From Acidobacteriota bacterium (GTDB taxonomy: Bacteria > Acidobacteriota > Blastocatellia > Pyrinomonadales > Pyrinomonadaceae), in assembly GCA_019247865.1 (NCBI GenBank), contig JAFBAJ010000553.1:1-5484 (forward strand): 5,484 nucleotides of DNA. The letters run 5' to 3'. A program made the position numbers and the translations under genes. Positions 1-5,484 of the stretch are shown one piece after another (position 1 is the first letter of the stretch; each line of letters starts with the position of its first letter). Under the pieces are notes generated by a model that was given only the letters and a program-made list of their open reading frames with translations, made no database searches and was not told the DNA's origin.

Positions 1-1001
1 TGCGGCAGGTTGTGGCCGATGCCGCCGGTGATGAGCCGGTGCGCGTATCTACCGGCGAACTTGCCGGCATAGACGGACGGGTCGACGTGCGGCGCGCCGT
101 TGGCGTCGCCCTCCATCGTGATGGCCGGCACCGCAATGGACGGCGACTTGGCGAGCCGCGCCTCGATCTCGTCGTATTTCGGCTCGCCGGCGGCGAGACC
201 AAGCCGCCAGCGGTAGTTGTGGATGACGATGGCAACGTGGTCCGGATTGTCGAAGGAGGCTGCGCTGCGCTCAAAGGTCGCATCGTCGAAGTTCCATTTG
301 GGCGAGGCGATCTGCCAGATGAGCTTATTGAAATCACGCCGGTATTTTTCGTAGCCGAGTTTGCCGCGCTCCGTCGCAAAATAGAATTGATACCACCATT
401 GGAGTTCGGCCTGTGGCGGCAGCGGGCTCTTGTTGGCCTCTTGACTGCCGATCAGATAACCGCTCACGGAGACCATCGCCTTGCAGCGTTCGGGCCAGAG
501 CGCAGCCATGATGTTGGCCGACCTTGCTCCCCAATCGAAACCGGCGATGATCGCCTTCTCGATCTTGAGCGCATCCATCAGCGCGATGATGTCGAGCGCG
601 AGCGCCGATGGCTGTCCGTTACGGAGAGTTTCATTGGAGAGGAAGCGCGTCGTGCCGGAGCCGCGCAAGAAGGGAACTATCACACGGTAGCCCTTCGCTG
701 CCAGAAGTGGTGCGACATCCACGTAGCTGTGGATGTCGTAAGGCCAGCCGTGCAGCAGCATGACCGCAGGGCCGTTGGCTGGGCCGACTTCGGCGTAGCC
801 AACCTTCAGGAGGCCGGCGTCAATCTGCTTCAGCGCGCCGAACGACCTGTTCGTCCCCGGCTTCATCGCGGGCAGAGTTGCCGGGCTTGTTCTGTCGGCC
901 AGTGCTCGCTCAGAACCGATCACGCCGAGCCGGGCAGCGGCCATAGTTATAGCTGCCGTGCCGATGAAGCGGCGGCGCTGTCGGTTGATCTCTTTAGCCA
1001 T
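1..1001 (-). CDS. Tat-exported alpha/beta hydrolase, Asp nucleophile (3' end outside window)
   Basis: An open frame of 333 codons runs from ATG at 1001 to the window edge without a stop, so the C-terminus is missing. The N-terminus carries a twin-arginine motif (QRRRFIG, residues 8-14), a hydrophobic stretch and a possible cleavage site after Ala33-Leu-Ala35, which points to export of the folded enzyme. The alpha/beta hydrolase core is clear: oxyanion motif HGWP (84-87), nucleophile elbow GFDWGA with Asp156, probable acid Asp299 in EGDANG, and catalytic His330 in GIGHN just before the edge. Asp rather than Ser at the elbow places it with epoxide hydrolases and dehalogenases, where an ester intermediate forms on Asp. 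The cap region contains an aromatic WWYQFYF stretch (202-208). Only a few residues are probably missing, since relatives are about 350 residues. A GAGAGG ribosome site lies 5 nt before the ATG, and the upstream gene stops 22 nt away, so the two are probably co-transcribed. The substrate is unknown; epoxide hydrolase or dehalogenase are both possible. Confidence 0.9.
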   Translation of the reverse strand, partial: MAKEINRQRRRFIGTAAITMAAARLGVIGSERALADRTSPATLPAMKPGTNRSFGALKQIDAGLLKVGYAEVGPANGPAVMLLHGWPYDIHSYVDVAPLLAAKGYRVIVPFLRGSGTTRFLSNETLRNGQPSALALDIIALMDALKIEKAIIAGFDWGARSANIMAALWPERCKAMVSVSGYLIGSQEANKSPLPPQAELQWWYQFYFATERGKLGYEKYRRDFNKLIWQIASPKWNFDDATFERSAASFDNPDHVAIVIHNYRWRLGLAAGEPKYDEIEARLAKSPSIAVPAITMEGDANGAPHVDPSVYAGKFAGRYAHRLITGGIGHNLP

Positions 1002-1023
1002 TTATTCCTCTCCGGCTCTCCGA

Positions 1024-2370
1024 CTAACGCAGTGACTTAAACGCCGCGCGCATCTCCGCCACGAATAGCTCCGGCTGCTCCCACGCCGCGAAGTGTGTGC
1101 CTTTGTCGAGCTTGTTGTAGTGGATAAGCTTGGGGTAAGCCTTCTCCGCCCAGCTCCGAGGGGCTGCGTAAATTTCGTCTGGGAAGACGCTCACGGCGAC
1201 CGGAATCTTGATGCCCCTGGGGTCGAAGAAGCCGCCCGTCGGATGGTGCGCGTTGTCCCAGTAAAGTTGCGCAGAGGAGATCGCGGTGTTCGTCAGCCAG
1301 TAGAGCGTGACGTTGTCCAGAACGTCGTCCCGCGTCAGGCCCTCCGTCTTTCCTTCAAAGACGCGGGCGATCATCTCCTGGCTGCGCGCGTCGTGGTCGA
1401 TCATCCAGGCCGCGAGGCCGACCGGCGAATCGACGATGCCGTACAGCGTCTGCGGGCGATTGTTCATCTCGATGGCGTAGCCCAGGCCCGCTTTGTTGAA
1501 GTAGTCGAGCTGGTTCCACGCGCCCTGCTCCTCGGGCGTGAGGTCGGCCGGCGGCGCCTCGTTGAAGGCGAGCGCCTTCGAGATGTTGGCCGGGACCGTG
1601 GCCGGCATGTTGGTGTGGATGCCGAGCAGTCCGGGCGGCTCCTGCAAGGCCATGTTCTCCGTGACGGCGTTGCCCCAGTCGCCGCCCTGCGCCACGTACC
1701 GCGTGTAACCGAGGCGCTGCATCAACGTCGCCCACGCACGCGCGATGCGAGAGGGAATCCAGCCGGGCGTCGTCGGCTTACCCGAAAAGCCGTAGCCCGG
1801 CAGCGACGGGATCACGAGATCGAAAGCGTCTGATGCGCTCGCGCCGTGCGCCGTGGGATTGGTCAGGGGCTCGATAATCTTCAGCTGCTCGATGACCGAG
1901 CCGGGCCAGCCGTGCGTGACGATCATCGGCAACGCATTCTGATGTTTCGAGCGGACGTGTATGAAATGAATGTCCAGCCCGTCGATCTCGGTGATGAATT
2001 GCGGCAGGGCGTTCAGCTTCGCCTCGACCTTGCGCCAGTCGTAATCCGTCCCCCAATAGCGCGCGAGTGCCTGAGTCGTCGCCAACTGCACGCCCTGCGA
2101 TGAATCCGAAACCGTTTCCCGCTCGGGCCACCTGGTCGCCCTGATGCGCCTGCGCAAGTCTGTGAGTTCCGCTTCCGGAACCTTGAGCTTAGGAAAGGGA
2201 CGAAGAGCGGTCTGATCGCTGCTCCTCTGCTGTGCACCTTCTGTCATAGCTTTGAGCCTCCCATCGAAACTGAAAAGACCTAGCGGGACCGCAGCGACGG
2301 CTGCCGCCGCAACACCGCAAAAGCGACGGCGAGTGAAACCGGGCGTTGTTGACGCACTGGTTCGGGTCAT
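1024..2370 (-). CDS. Tat-exported epoxide hydrolase, EHN-domain (microsomal-type) family
   Basis: This 448-residue protein should hydrolyse epoxides to vicinal diols. The N-terminus has a Tat motif (TRRRFCG, 13-19) followed by an Ala-rich hydrophobic segment, so the enzyme is probably periplasmic. Residues about 57-165 look like the epoxide hydrolase N-terminal (EHN) domain, with FPKLKVPEAELTDLRRRI and the RWPE motif (80-83). The alpha/beta hydrolase core follows: oxyanion motif HGWPGS (153-158), nucleophile Asp231 in GGDWGN, acid Glu399 in FPDEI, and His426 in GTHFAAWE. Tyr298 (GYAIEMN) and Tyr370 (QLYWDN) sit where microsomal epoxide hydrolases have the two ring-opening tyrosines, so every catalytic residue appears present. 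The segment DSPVGLAAW (314-322) is also typical of the family. The length fits the family plus an export signal. The start is fixed by an AGGAGG ribosome site 5 nt upstream; the preceding dehydrogenase stops 10 nt before the ATG. The reaction class is well supported, the natural substrate is not known. Confidence 0.95.
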   Translation of the reverse strand: MTRTSASTTPGFTRRRFCGVAAAAVAAVPLGLFSFDGRLKAMTEGAQQRSSDQTALRPFPKLKVPEAELTDLRRRIRATRWPERETVSDSSQGVQLATTQALARYWGTDYDWRKVEAKLNALPQFITEIDGLDIHFIHVRSKHQNALPMIVTHGWPGSVIEQLKIIEPLTNPTAHGASASDAFDLVIPSLPGYGFSGKPTTPGWIPSRIARAWATLMQRLGYTRYVAQGGDWGNAVTENMALQEPPGLLGIHTNMPATVPANISKALAFNEAPPADLTPEEQGAWNQLDYFNKAGLGYAIEMNNRPQTLYGIVDSPVGLAAWMIDHDARSQEMIARVFEGKTEGLTRDDVLDNVTLYWLTNTAISSAQLYWDNAHHPTGGFFDPRGIKIPVAVSVFPDEIYAAPRSWAEKAYPKLIHYNKLDKGTHFAAWEQPELFVAEMRAAFKSLR

Positions 2371-2375
2371 GTTGT

Positions 2376-2381
2376 CCTCCT
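2376..2381 (-). promoter_or_regulatory. Ribosome binding site of the EHN epoxide hydrolase, overlapping the upstream stop
   Basis: AGGAGG lies 5 nt before the ATG at 2370, and its first base is the last base of the TAA stop of the alcohol dehydrogenase. The arrangement suggests that ribosomes finishing the dehydrogenase can restart on the hydrolase, i.e. translational coupling (inference). Confidence 0.85.
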
Positions 2382-3415
2382 TACATCGTCAGGACGACGC
2401 GGAACTGTGCATCGCCGCTGAGCATGCGCGCGTAAGCCTCCGCGGCTTTTTCGAGCGGATAGGTTTCAATCATCGGACGCACGCCGGTCAGCTCCGCGAA
2501 GCGCAGCGTGTCCTCTGAATCCATCGGTGTCCCAGAAGCCCAGCCTTGAATCGTTCGACTCCCGCCGATGAGCTGCAAGGGCGTGACCTCAATCGGAGCA
2601 AAATCCGCGCCGATGACCATCAGCTTGCCGTTCGGCCCCAGCCCGTCTATTAACTCGGACATCGCTTTCGCGCTTGGAGCTGTCGCCAGAATGACTCGTG
2701 CGCCACCCAGCTTTTGTAACTCTTCCGCGGCGTTCGTCGCCTTGCTATCGATGTACAGGCTCGCCCCGAGCTTCTTCGCGAGCGCAGCGTTTTCGGGGCC
2801 GCGTCCGATAGCCGCGACCCTGTAACCGAACTTGTTCGCGAACTGAATTCCGAGGTGACCTAAGCCGCCGACTCCCAGCACCGCGACAAGGTCGCCGGGC
2901 GACGCGCCGCTGTGCCTGAGCGCGTTGAAGGTGGTGACTCCGGCGCAGAGCAGCGGCGCGGCTTCCGTGTCGTTCAGACTTTCCGGTATCGCCACCAGCG
3001 CCTCCGCTGGAGCCACCATGAATTGCTGGTATCCGCCGTCGTAGCTGATGCCCGCGATCTTCATGTTCCGGCAGTTGATGAAATCTCCGCGACGGCAGGA
3101 GGTGCAAGTCCCGTCGTAACCGCCGTGCCAGCCGACGCCGGCGCGCTGCCCCACAGTCCACACGGAAACACCTTCGCCTATCTCATCTACGACGCCGACG
3201 ACTTCGTGTCCGGGCACGCGTGGAAACTCTATGCCGGGCCACGAGCCGTCTTTCGTGAGCACGTCGCTGTGGCAGACGCCACACGCCTGCACCCTGATGC
3301 GCACGTGACCTGCACCGGGGTCTGGAATCTCACGCTCGACTATCTGAAAATCCGCTCCCGGCGCGGGAACCTGTGCCACCTTCATTGGCGCTGCTGCGAC
3401 TTTTGTCGTTGACAT
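2381..3415 (-). CDS. Zinc-dependent medium-chain alcohol dehydrogenase
   Basis: This 344-residue protein should catalyse reversible alcohol to aldehyde/ketone oxidation with a nicotinamide cofactor, in the cytoplasm since no signal peptide is visible. The GroES-like catalytic domain holds the catalytic zinc ligands Cys48 (CGVCHSD, 45-51), His70-Glu71 (PGHE) and Cys157 (LLCAGVT). The structural zinc loop has Cys104, Cys107 and Cys115, but Asp101 stands where most relatives have the first of four Cys. The Rossmann motif GVGGLG (181-186) follows. The end of the second Rossmann strand reads AIGRG without an acidic residue, which leans towards NADP(H) or dual use (inference). The frame is open 13 codons further upstream to 3454, but that stretch encodes the AAAGGAGGAG ribosome site itself, so ATG 3415 is the better start. 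It lies 46 nt after the Cif-like gene and 10 nt before the epoxide hydrolase. It might oxidise alcohols or diols made by its neighbours; the substrate is unknown. Confidence 0.95.
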   Translation of the reverse strand: MSTTKVAAAPMKVAQVPAPGADFQIVEREIPDPGAGHVRIRVQACGVCHSDVLTKDGSWPGIEFPRVPGHEVVGVVDEIGEGVSVWTVGQRAGVGWHGGYDGTCTSCRRGDFINCRNMKIAGISYDGGYQQFMVAPAEALVAIPESLNDTEAAPLLCAGVTTFNALRHSGASPGDLVAVLGVGGLGHLGIQFANKFGYRVAAIGRGPENAALAKKLGASLYIDSKATNAAEELQKLGGARVILATAPSAKAMSELIDGLGPNGKLMVIGADFAPIEVTPLQLIGGSRTIQGWASGTPMDSEDTLRFAELTGVRPMIETYPLEKAAEAYARMLSGDAQFRVVLTM

Positions 3416-3417
3416 AA

Positions 3418-3427
3418 CTCCTCCTTT
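3418..3427 (-). promoter_or_regulatory. Ribosome binding site that sets the alcohol dehydrogenase start
   Basis: The purine-rich AAAGGAGGAG ends 2 nt before ATG 3415, with the AGGAGG core 4 nt away. It lies inside the longest open frame, which begins at 3454, and therefore argues against the longer start. The short protein also begins at the usual position for this family (MSTTKVAAAPMK). Confidence 0.85.
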
Positions 3428-3461
3428 GAATTTCCAGCCATCGTTGCAAAGCACCTACTGC

Positions 3462-4430
3462 TCATTGATTTGCCTGGGCGGTCGGACTAAAAAATTTCTT
3501 GAGCGCGGCTTTGGTCTCCTCAGGGCGCTGTTCCATTAGCCAATGGCCCGTGTCTGTGAATTTGATTGACATGACGTTGTCGGCGACCATTCGCGCCTGA
3601 ATCTCCAGCGCGCCGCCCATCGCCTTATCGCCTTCGATGGTCAAGACCTGCATCGGCAGCTTCACGGAGGCGAATTGCCGGTTGTCCGCCGCGTCCTGCG
3701 TGTTGAAGAGCTTGAACATCTCGAAGGCCGCGCGCATCGCTCCCTCCTGCGCGTACGCTTTGGCGTAGAACCGGCGGTCAGCTTCGGGAAATGTCTCCGG
3801 GTGCGGCGACAGCGTCTGCCAGAAATGTTCGAGGAAGAGGCGCTCGCGCCCCTTGACCAGTTCGAGCGCGATGGGGCTGTTGACGAAATGAAAGTGCCAG
3901 AGCGCAGGGGTCGTATAGACTTTTTCCCAGACATCGCCGATGCCCGGAATCGGCGCTTCGAGCAGCGCGAGTTTTTCCACCTCTGCGGGGAACTGCGCGG
4001 CGTAAGCGTAAGCGACCATCAAGCCGATGTCGTGGCCGACGAGATAGATTCTTTGATAGCCGAGACTTTTAACCAGCTCGTGAATATCAACGGCGAGCGT
4101 TTTCTTGTCGTAACCCGCGGCGGGCCGTGAAGAGTCGCCGAGCCCGCGCAGGTCCGGCGCGATGATCGTGAACTCTTTGCCGAACTCATCGAAGAGCGGA
4201 ACCCACATCCGCGAGGTGTCGCCGAAGCCGTGAATCAGCACGAGCGTCCGTGTGCCCGTTCCGGCCTTCAGATAATGAATCCTGACACCATTGACGTTCG
4301 CCGTCCGCGATTGATAGTCGTTACTTCGCGCAGACGCCGTCGCCCAGAACATGGAAGCCAGAACAAGTCCCAGACAAAGTTTCGTTAACCCCCACAAAGA
4401 ATTGCCGTGGCTGTTAGTTCTCTTATTCAT
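3462..4430 (-). CDS. Exported Cif-like alpha/beta hydrolase (epoxide hydrolase-like)
   Basis: This 322-residue protein has a Sec-type signal peptide: basic start, hydrophobic LCLGLVLASMFWA, and a likely cut after Ala32-Ser-Ala34. The core shows HGFG (67-70), RGLGDSSRP (95-103), nucleophile Asp134 in VGHDIG, and His296 in TGHWLMEQRPE. Several motifs match what I recall of Pseudomonas aeruginosa Cif, a secreted epoxide hydrolase that lowers CFTR at the host cell surface: HDIG, LEAPIP with acid Glu158, LWHFHF with ring-opening His179, and ERLFLEHF (196-203). Phe180 after that His, rather than Trp, separates it from fluoroacetate dehalogenases. The odd point is Phe239 (FEMF, 236-239), where Cif has the second ring-opening residue Tyr239. 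The enzyme may therefore be slower on epoxides or have other substrates. A GGAG ribosome site lies 6 nt before the ATG. The remnant hydrolase gene ends 28 nt upstream, and the dehydrogenase starts 46 nt downstream. Fold and export are secure; epoxide hydrolysis is likely but not proven. Confidence 0.9.
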   Translation of the reverse strand: MNKRTNSHGNSLWGLTKLCLGLVLASMFWATASARSNDYQSRTANVNGVRIHYLKAGTGTRTLVLIHGFGDTSRMWVPLFDEFGKEFTIIAPDLRGLGDSSRPAAGYDKKTLAVDIHELVKSLGYQRIYLVGHDIGLMVAYAYAAQFPAEVEKLALLEAPIPGIGDVWEKVYTTPALWHFHFVNSPIALELVKGRERLFLEHFWQTLSPHPETFPEADRRFYAKAYAQEGAMRAAFEMFKLFNTQDAADNRQFASVKLPMQVLTIEGDKAMGGALEIQARMVADNVMSIKFTDTGHWLMEQRPEETKAALKKFFSPTAQANQ

Positions 4431-4458
4431 GATTCGCTCCCGTTCCGCTCTACAGACC

Positions 4459-4640
4459 TCACATGCCGCCGGCCGCGTCGGCCTTCACTTCACCGGCGGC
4501 CGCTTCGATGAGTTCAGCCACCGCGTCGGGCCGCGACACGTAGACCGCATGGCTGCCCGCAACCTCGACGACGGTCGAGCCCGCGCGCTCCGCCATGAGA
4601 GGACGATGTTCGATGCTTTCGACACTTCCGGATCAGCCAT
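4459..4640 (-). pseudogene. Internally deleted alpha/beta hydrolase gene (esterase-like)
   Basis: Two pieces of one hydrolase appear joined. From ATG 4640, after a weak AGAAGAG ribosome site, 14 codons read MADPEVSKASNIVL; in a common Abhydrolase_6 group this kind of start runs straight on to VHGAW, the first strand and oxyanion loop. Instead, two bases later and in another frame, the sequence reads MAERAGSTVVEVAGSHAVYV and on to GGM and a TGA at 4459-4461. That is a typical C-terminus of the same group, with the catalytic His in GSH. The nucleophile elbow, the cap and the acid are absent, so roughly 200 codons are missing (inference from the usual length of about 250-270). The junction is near 4597-4600. 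The initial frame now runs out of frame to a stop at 4485-4487, giving 51 meaningless residues. The gene sat in the operon between the DUF6130-like gene (54 nt) and the Cif-like gene (28 nt). An assembly error could mimic the deletion. Confidence 0.75.
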
Positions 4641-4694
4641 GAGTATCTCTTCTTATTGATGATCGAACCTTTTGCTGCAAAGCCTCTGCGACCT

Positions 4695-5192
4695 TCAGCG
4701 AGCGAGAGAGAGAGACGCTCCCTTAGGTATGGTGAACGTCACCGTCCTGGACTGTCCGGGGAAGGGCTCGTGGTTGGCGTTCACCAATTCGAGCCGCACC
4801 TTGTGGGGGCCTTCCGACAACCCGGCTATATCGACCGTATTGATGCCGCTCGGGTCCGCCCACCACCAGCCCACGTCGTCCACGTGTACGTGCAGATGCC
4901 CAACCCGCGGGGAAACGCCCACAGCGCCCTTCCCGAATACCGGCACGACTTGCAGATTTTCCACACGCCACTGAATCCAGACGATGCCCTGGGCCAGCCC
5001 CTCTGGAAGCGGTTCGTCCACGATCAGCTTCGGTGGAGGCTCGTTCCCGATTTCGACGTACGGCGAAGCGCCGACTACGTCCTTCGCGCTCTGAGGGGCG
5101 GGCTTTACGTCTGTGCGTGGAGATGTTTGAGCCCAGGCGACAACGCCGGCCACCATTGCAAATGCAACCAGCAATAGAGCGATCCGTTTCAT
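4695..5192 (-). CDS. Secreted DUF6130-like protein, function unknown
   Basis: This 165-residue protein has a clear Sec signal peptide (MKRIALLLVAFAMVAGVVAWA, with a cut predicted after Ala19-Trp-Ala21). The mature part is short and rich in beta-prone strands. Its hallmark is RVGHLHVHVDD (96-106), with three alternating His and two Asp, followed by a WWW triplet (109-111). Other marked stretches are EPPPKLIVDEPLPEG (51-65), GIVWIQWRVEN (69-79) and ELVNANHEPFPGQ (135-147). From memory this pattern matches the uncharacterised DUF6130 family; the function is not known to me. The alternating His could bind a metal, and the build looks like a small beta-sandwich (both inference). The frame is open upstream to 5480 but that part is the shadow of the neighbouring hydrolase. 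ATG 5192 is chosen because it begins the signal peptide and has AGGA 8 nt upstream. An alternative ATG at 5219 would add nine charged residues. The upstream gene ends 32 nt away, and the C-terminal codons contain a GA/CT repeat. Confidence 0.85.
   Translation of the reverse strand: MKRIALLLVAFAMVAGVVAWAQTSPRTDVKPAPQSAKDVVGASPYVEIGNEPPPKLIVDEPLPEGLAQGIVWIQWRVENLQVVPVFGKGAVGVSPRVGHLHVHVDDVGWWWADPSGINTVDIAGLSEGPHKVRLELVNANHEPFPGQSRTVTFTIPKGASLSLAR
4704..4715. repeat. Dinucleotide (GA)6 tract inside the end of the DUF6130-like gene
   Basis: Six GA units on the plus strand (CT on the coding strand) cover the codons just before the stop of the DUF6130-like gene and encode part of its SLSLAR tail. 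Slippage would change only the last few residues and the stop position, so an effect on function is unlikely. Confidence 0.8.
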
Positions 5193-5224
5193 GCAACGTT
5201 TCCTTTCAAGGTTGGTCATCAGAG

Positions 5225-5484
5225 TTACGCCGCGGCTTCCTTGCTTTGCTGGAAGAACGCCAGCAGCTCCGCGTTGATCTGGTCTTTCAAGGTCGAGCAC
5301 ATGCCGTGCGGCGCACCCGGAATGACTTTTAGCGTCGCACCTTTGACCAGCTTGGACGAAAGCAACGCGGACGCGCCGATGGGCACGATCTGGTCGTCGT
5401 CGCCGTGCAGAATGAGCGTCGGCACGTCTATCTTCTTGAGGTCTTCGGTAAAGTCCGTTTCCGAAAATGCCTTGACGCAATCAT
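5225..5484 (-). CDS. Alpha/beta hydrolase, non-heme haloperoxidase/arylesterase type (C-terminal part)
   Basis: The last 85 codons of a gene that begins outside the window are present, ending in TAA at 5225-5227. They read [11 protein letters not shown], then [16 protein letters not shown], then [12 protein letters not shown]. This is the usual C-terminal third of bacterial cofactor-free haloperoxidases and related arylesterases, which use a Ser-Asp-His triad. Two triad members can be seen: the Asp of HGDDD (most likely the third, residue 30 of the visible part) and His59 in GAPHG. The Ser elbow lies outside the window. Such proteins hydrolyse small esters and can form peracids that halogenate organic molecules in vitro; the natural role is often unclear. 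No export signal can be judged. The DUF6130-like gene starts 32 nt downstream on the same strand, so it is probably part of the same operon. The final residues are KEAAA, a common tail in this group. Confidence 0.88.
   Translation of the reverse strand, partial: DCVKAFSETDFTEDLKKIDVPTLILHGDDDQIVPIGASALLSSKLVKGATLKVIPGAPHGMCSTLKDQINAELLAFFQQSKEAAA

Noticed and set aside
12..1040. Long plus-strand open frame of 342 codons
   Set aside because: It is antisense to the Tat hydrolase, whose minus-strand reading has all catalytic motifs. The plus-strand peptide is Arg-rich, shows no domain and has no ribosome site.
1093..1833. Plus-strand open frame of 246 codons
   Set aside because: It is antisense to the EHN epoxide hydrolase. 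The composition (Arg, Val, Asp) is typical of the complement of GC-rich coding sequence.
3462..4430. Assignment of the Cif-like protein as a fluoroacetate or haloacetate dehalogenase
   Set aside because: The overall fold is shared, but the halide-binding Trp expected directly after the conserved His is Phe180, and the surrounding motifs fit Cif better.
4459..4596. A small independent 45-residue gene starting at ATG 4596
   Set aside because: No ribosome site precedes this ATG, and the peptide matches the C-terminal end of a larger hydrolase, so it is treated as part of the remnant.
4675..4692. Possible hairpin (GCAGAGGCTTTGC on the minus strand) between the DUF6130-like gene and the hydrolase remnant
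   Set aside because: The stem is only about five pairs with one wobble, and no U-run follows, so it is not a credible terminator.
4656..5177. Plus-strand open frame of 173 codons opposite the DUF6130-like gene
   Set aside because: The minus strand has a signal peptide, a ribosome site and family-like motifs; the plus strand has none.
5193..5480. N-terminal extension of the DUF6130-like frame to 5480
   Set aside because: These codons are the shifted frame of the haloperoxidase C-terminus and are not protein-like; the signal peptide starts at 5192.

Overview
The window is a compact, GC-rich bacterial locus in which every credible gene lies on the minus strand, so it reads from right (5484) to left (1). 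The two exported hydrolases with twin-arginine signals, the Sec-type signal peptides and the tight operon spacing suggest a Gram-negative soil or environmental bacterium, probably Pseudomonadota or Acidobacteriota. The sequence alone does not settle the phylum.

In transcription order the genes are: (1) the 3' end of a serine alpha/beta hydrolase of the non-heme haloperoxidase/arylesterase type (5225-5484, cut by the window edge); (2) a small exported protein resembling the DUF6130 family (4695-5192); (3) a remnant of an alpha/beta hydrolase gene that keeps its start and its last 45 codons but has lost the middle (4459-4640); (4) an exported alpha/beta hydrolase resembling the Pseudomonas aeruginosa Cif epoxide hydrolase (3462-4430); (5) a zinc-dependent medium-chain alcohol dehydrogenase (2381-3415); (6) a Tat-exported epoxide hydrolase of the microsomal/EHN-domain type (1024-2370); (7) a second Tat-exported alpha/beta hydrolase with an Asp nucleophile (1-1001, 3' end outside the window). 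Intergenic gaps are 10 to 54 nt, most genes have a Shine-Dalgarno sequence, and no terminator or internal promoter is convincing. The simplest reading is one operon. No intergenic stretch exceeds 300 bases, and no RNA gene, CRISPR array or insertion sequence is visible.

The most striking feature is the density of alpha/beta hydrolases: five genes from five clearly different subfamilies, three with an Asp nucleophile (the epoxide hydrolase/dehalogenase chemistry) and three carrying export signals. Together with an alcohol dehydrogenase that could in principle oxidise diols or alcohols released by hydrolysis, this suggests a detoxification or catabolic cassette for epoxides, esters or halogenated compounds. 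That is inference: no substrate can be read from the sequence, and the dehydrogenase appears cytoplasmic while three hydrolases appear exported.

The points most worth a second look are the internally deleted hydrolase gene, the Cif-like protein that keeps the ring-opening His but seems to have Phe in place of the partner Tyr, and the unassigned DUF6130-like secreted protein with a His-rich strand.
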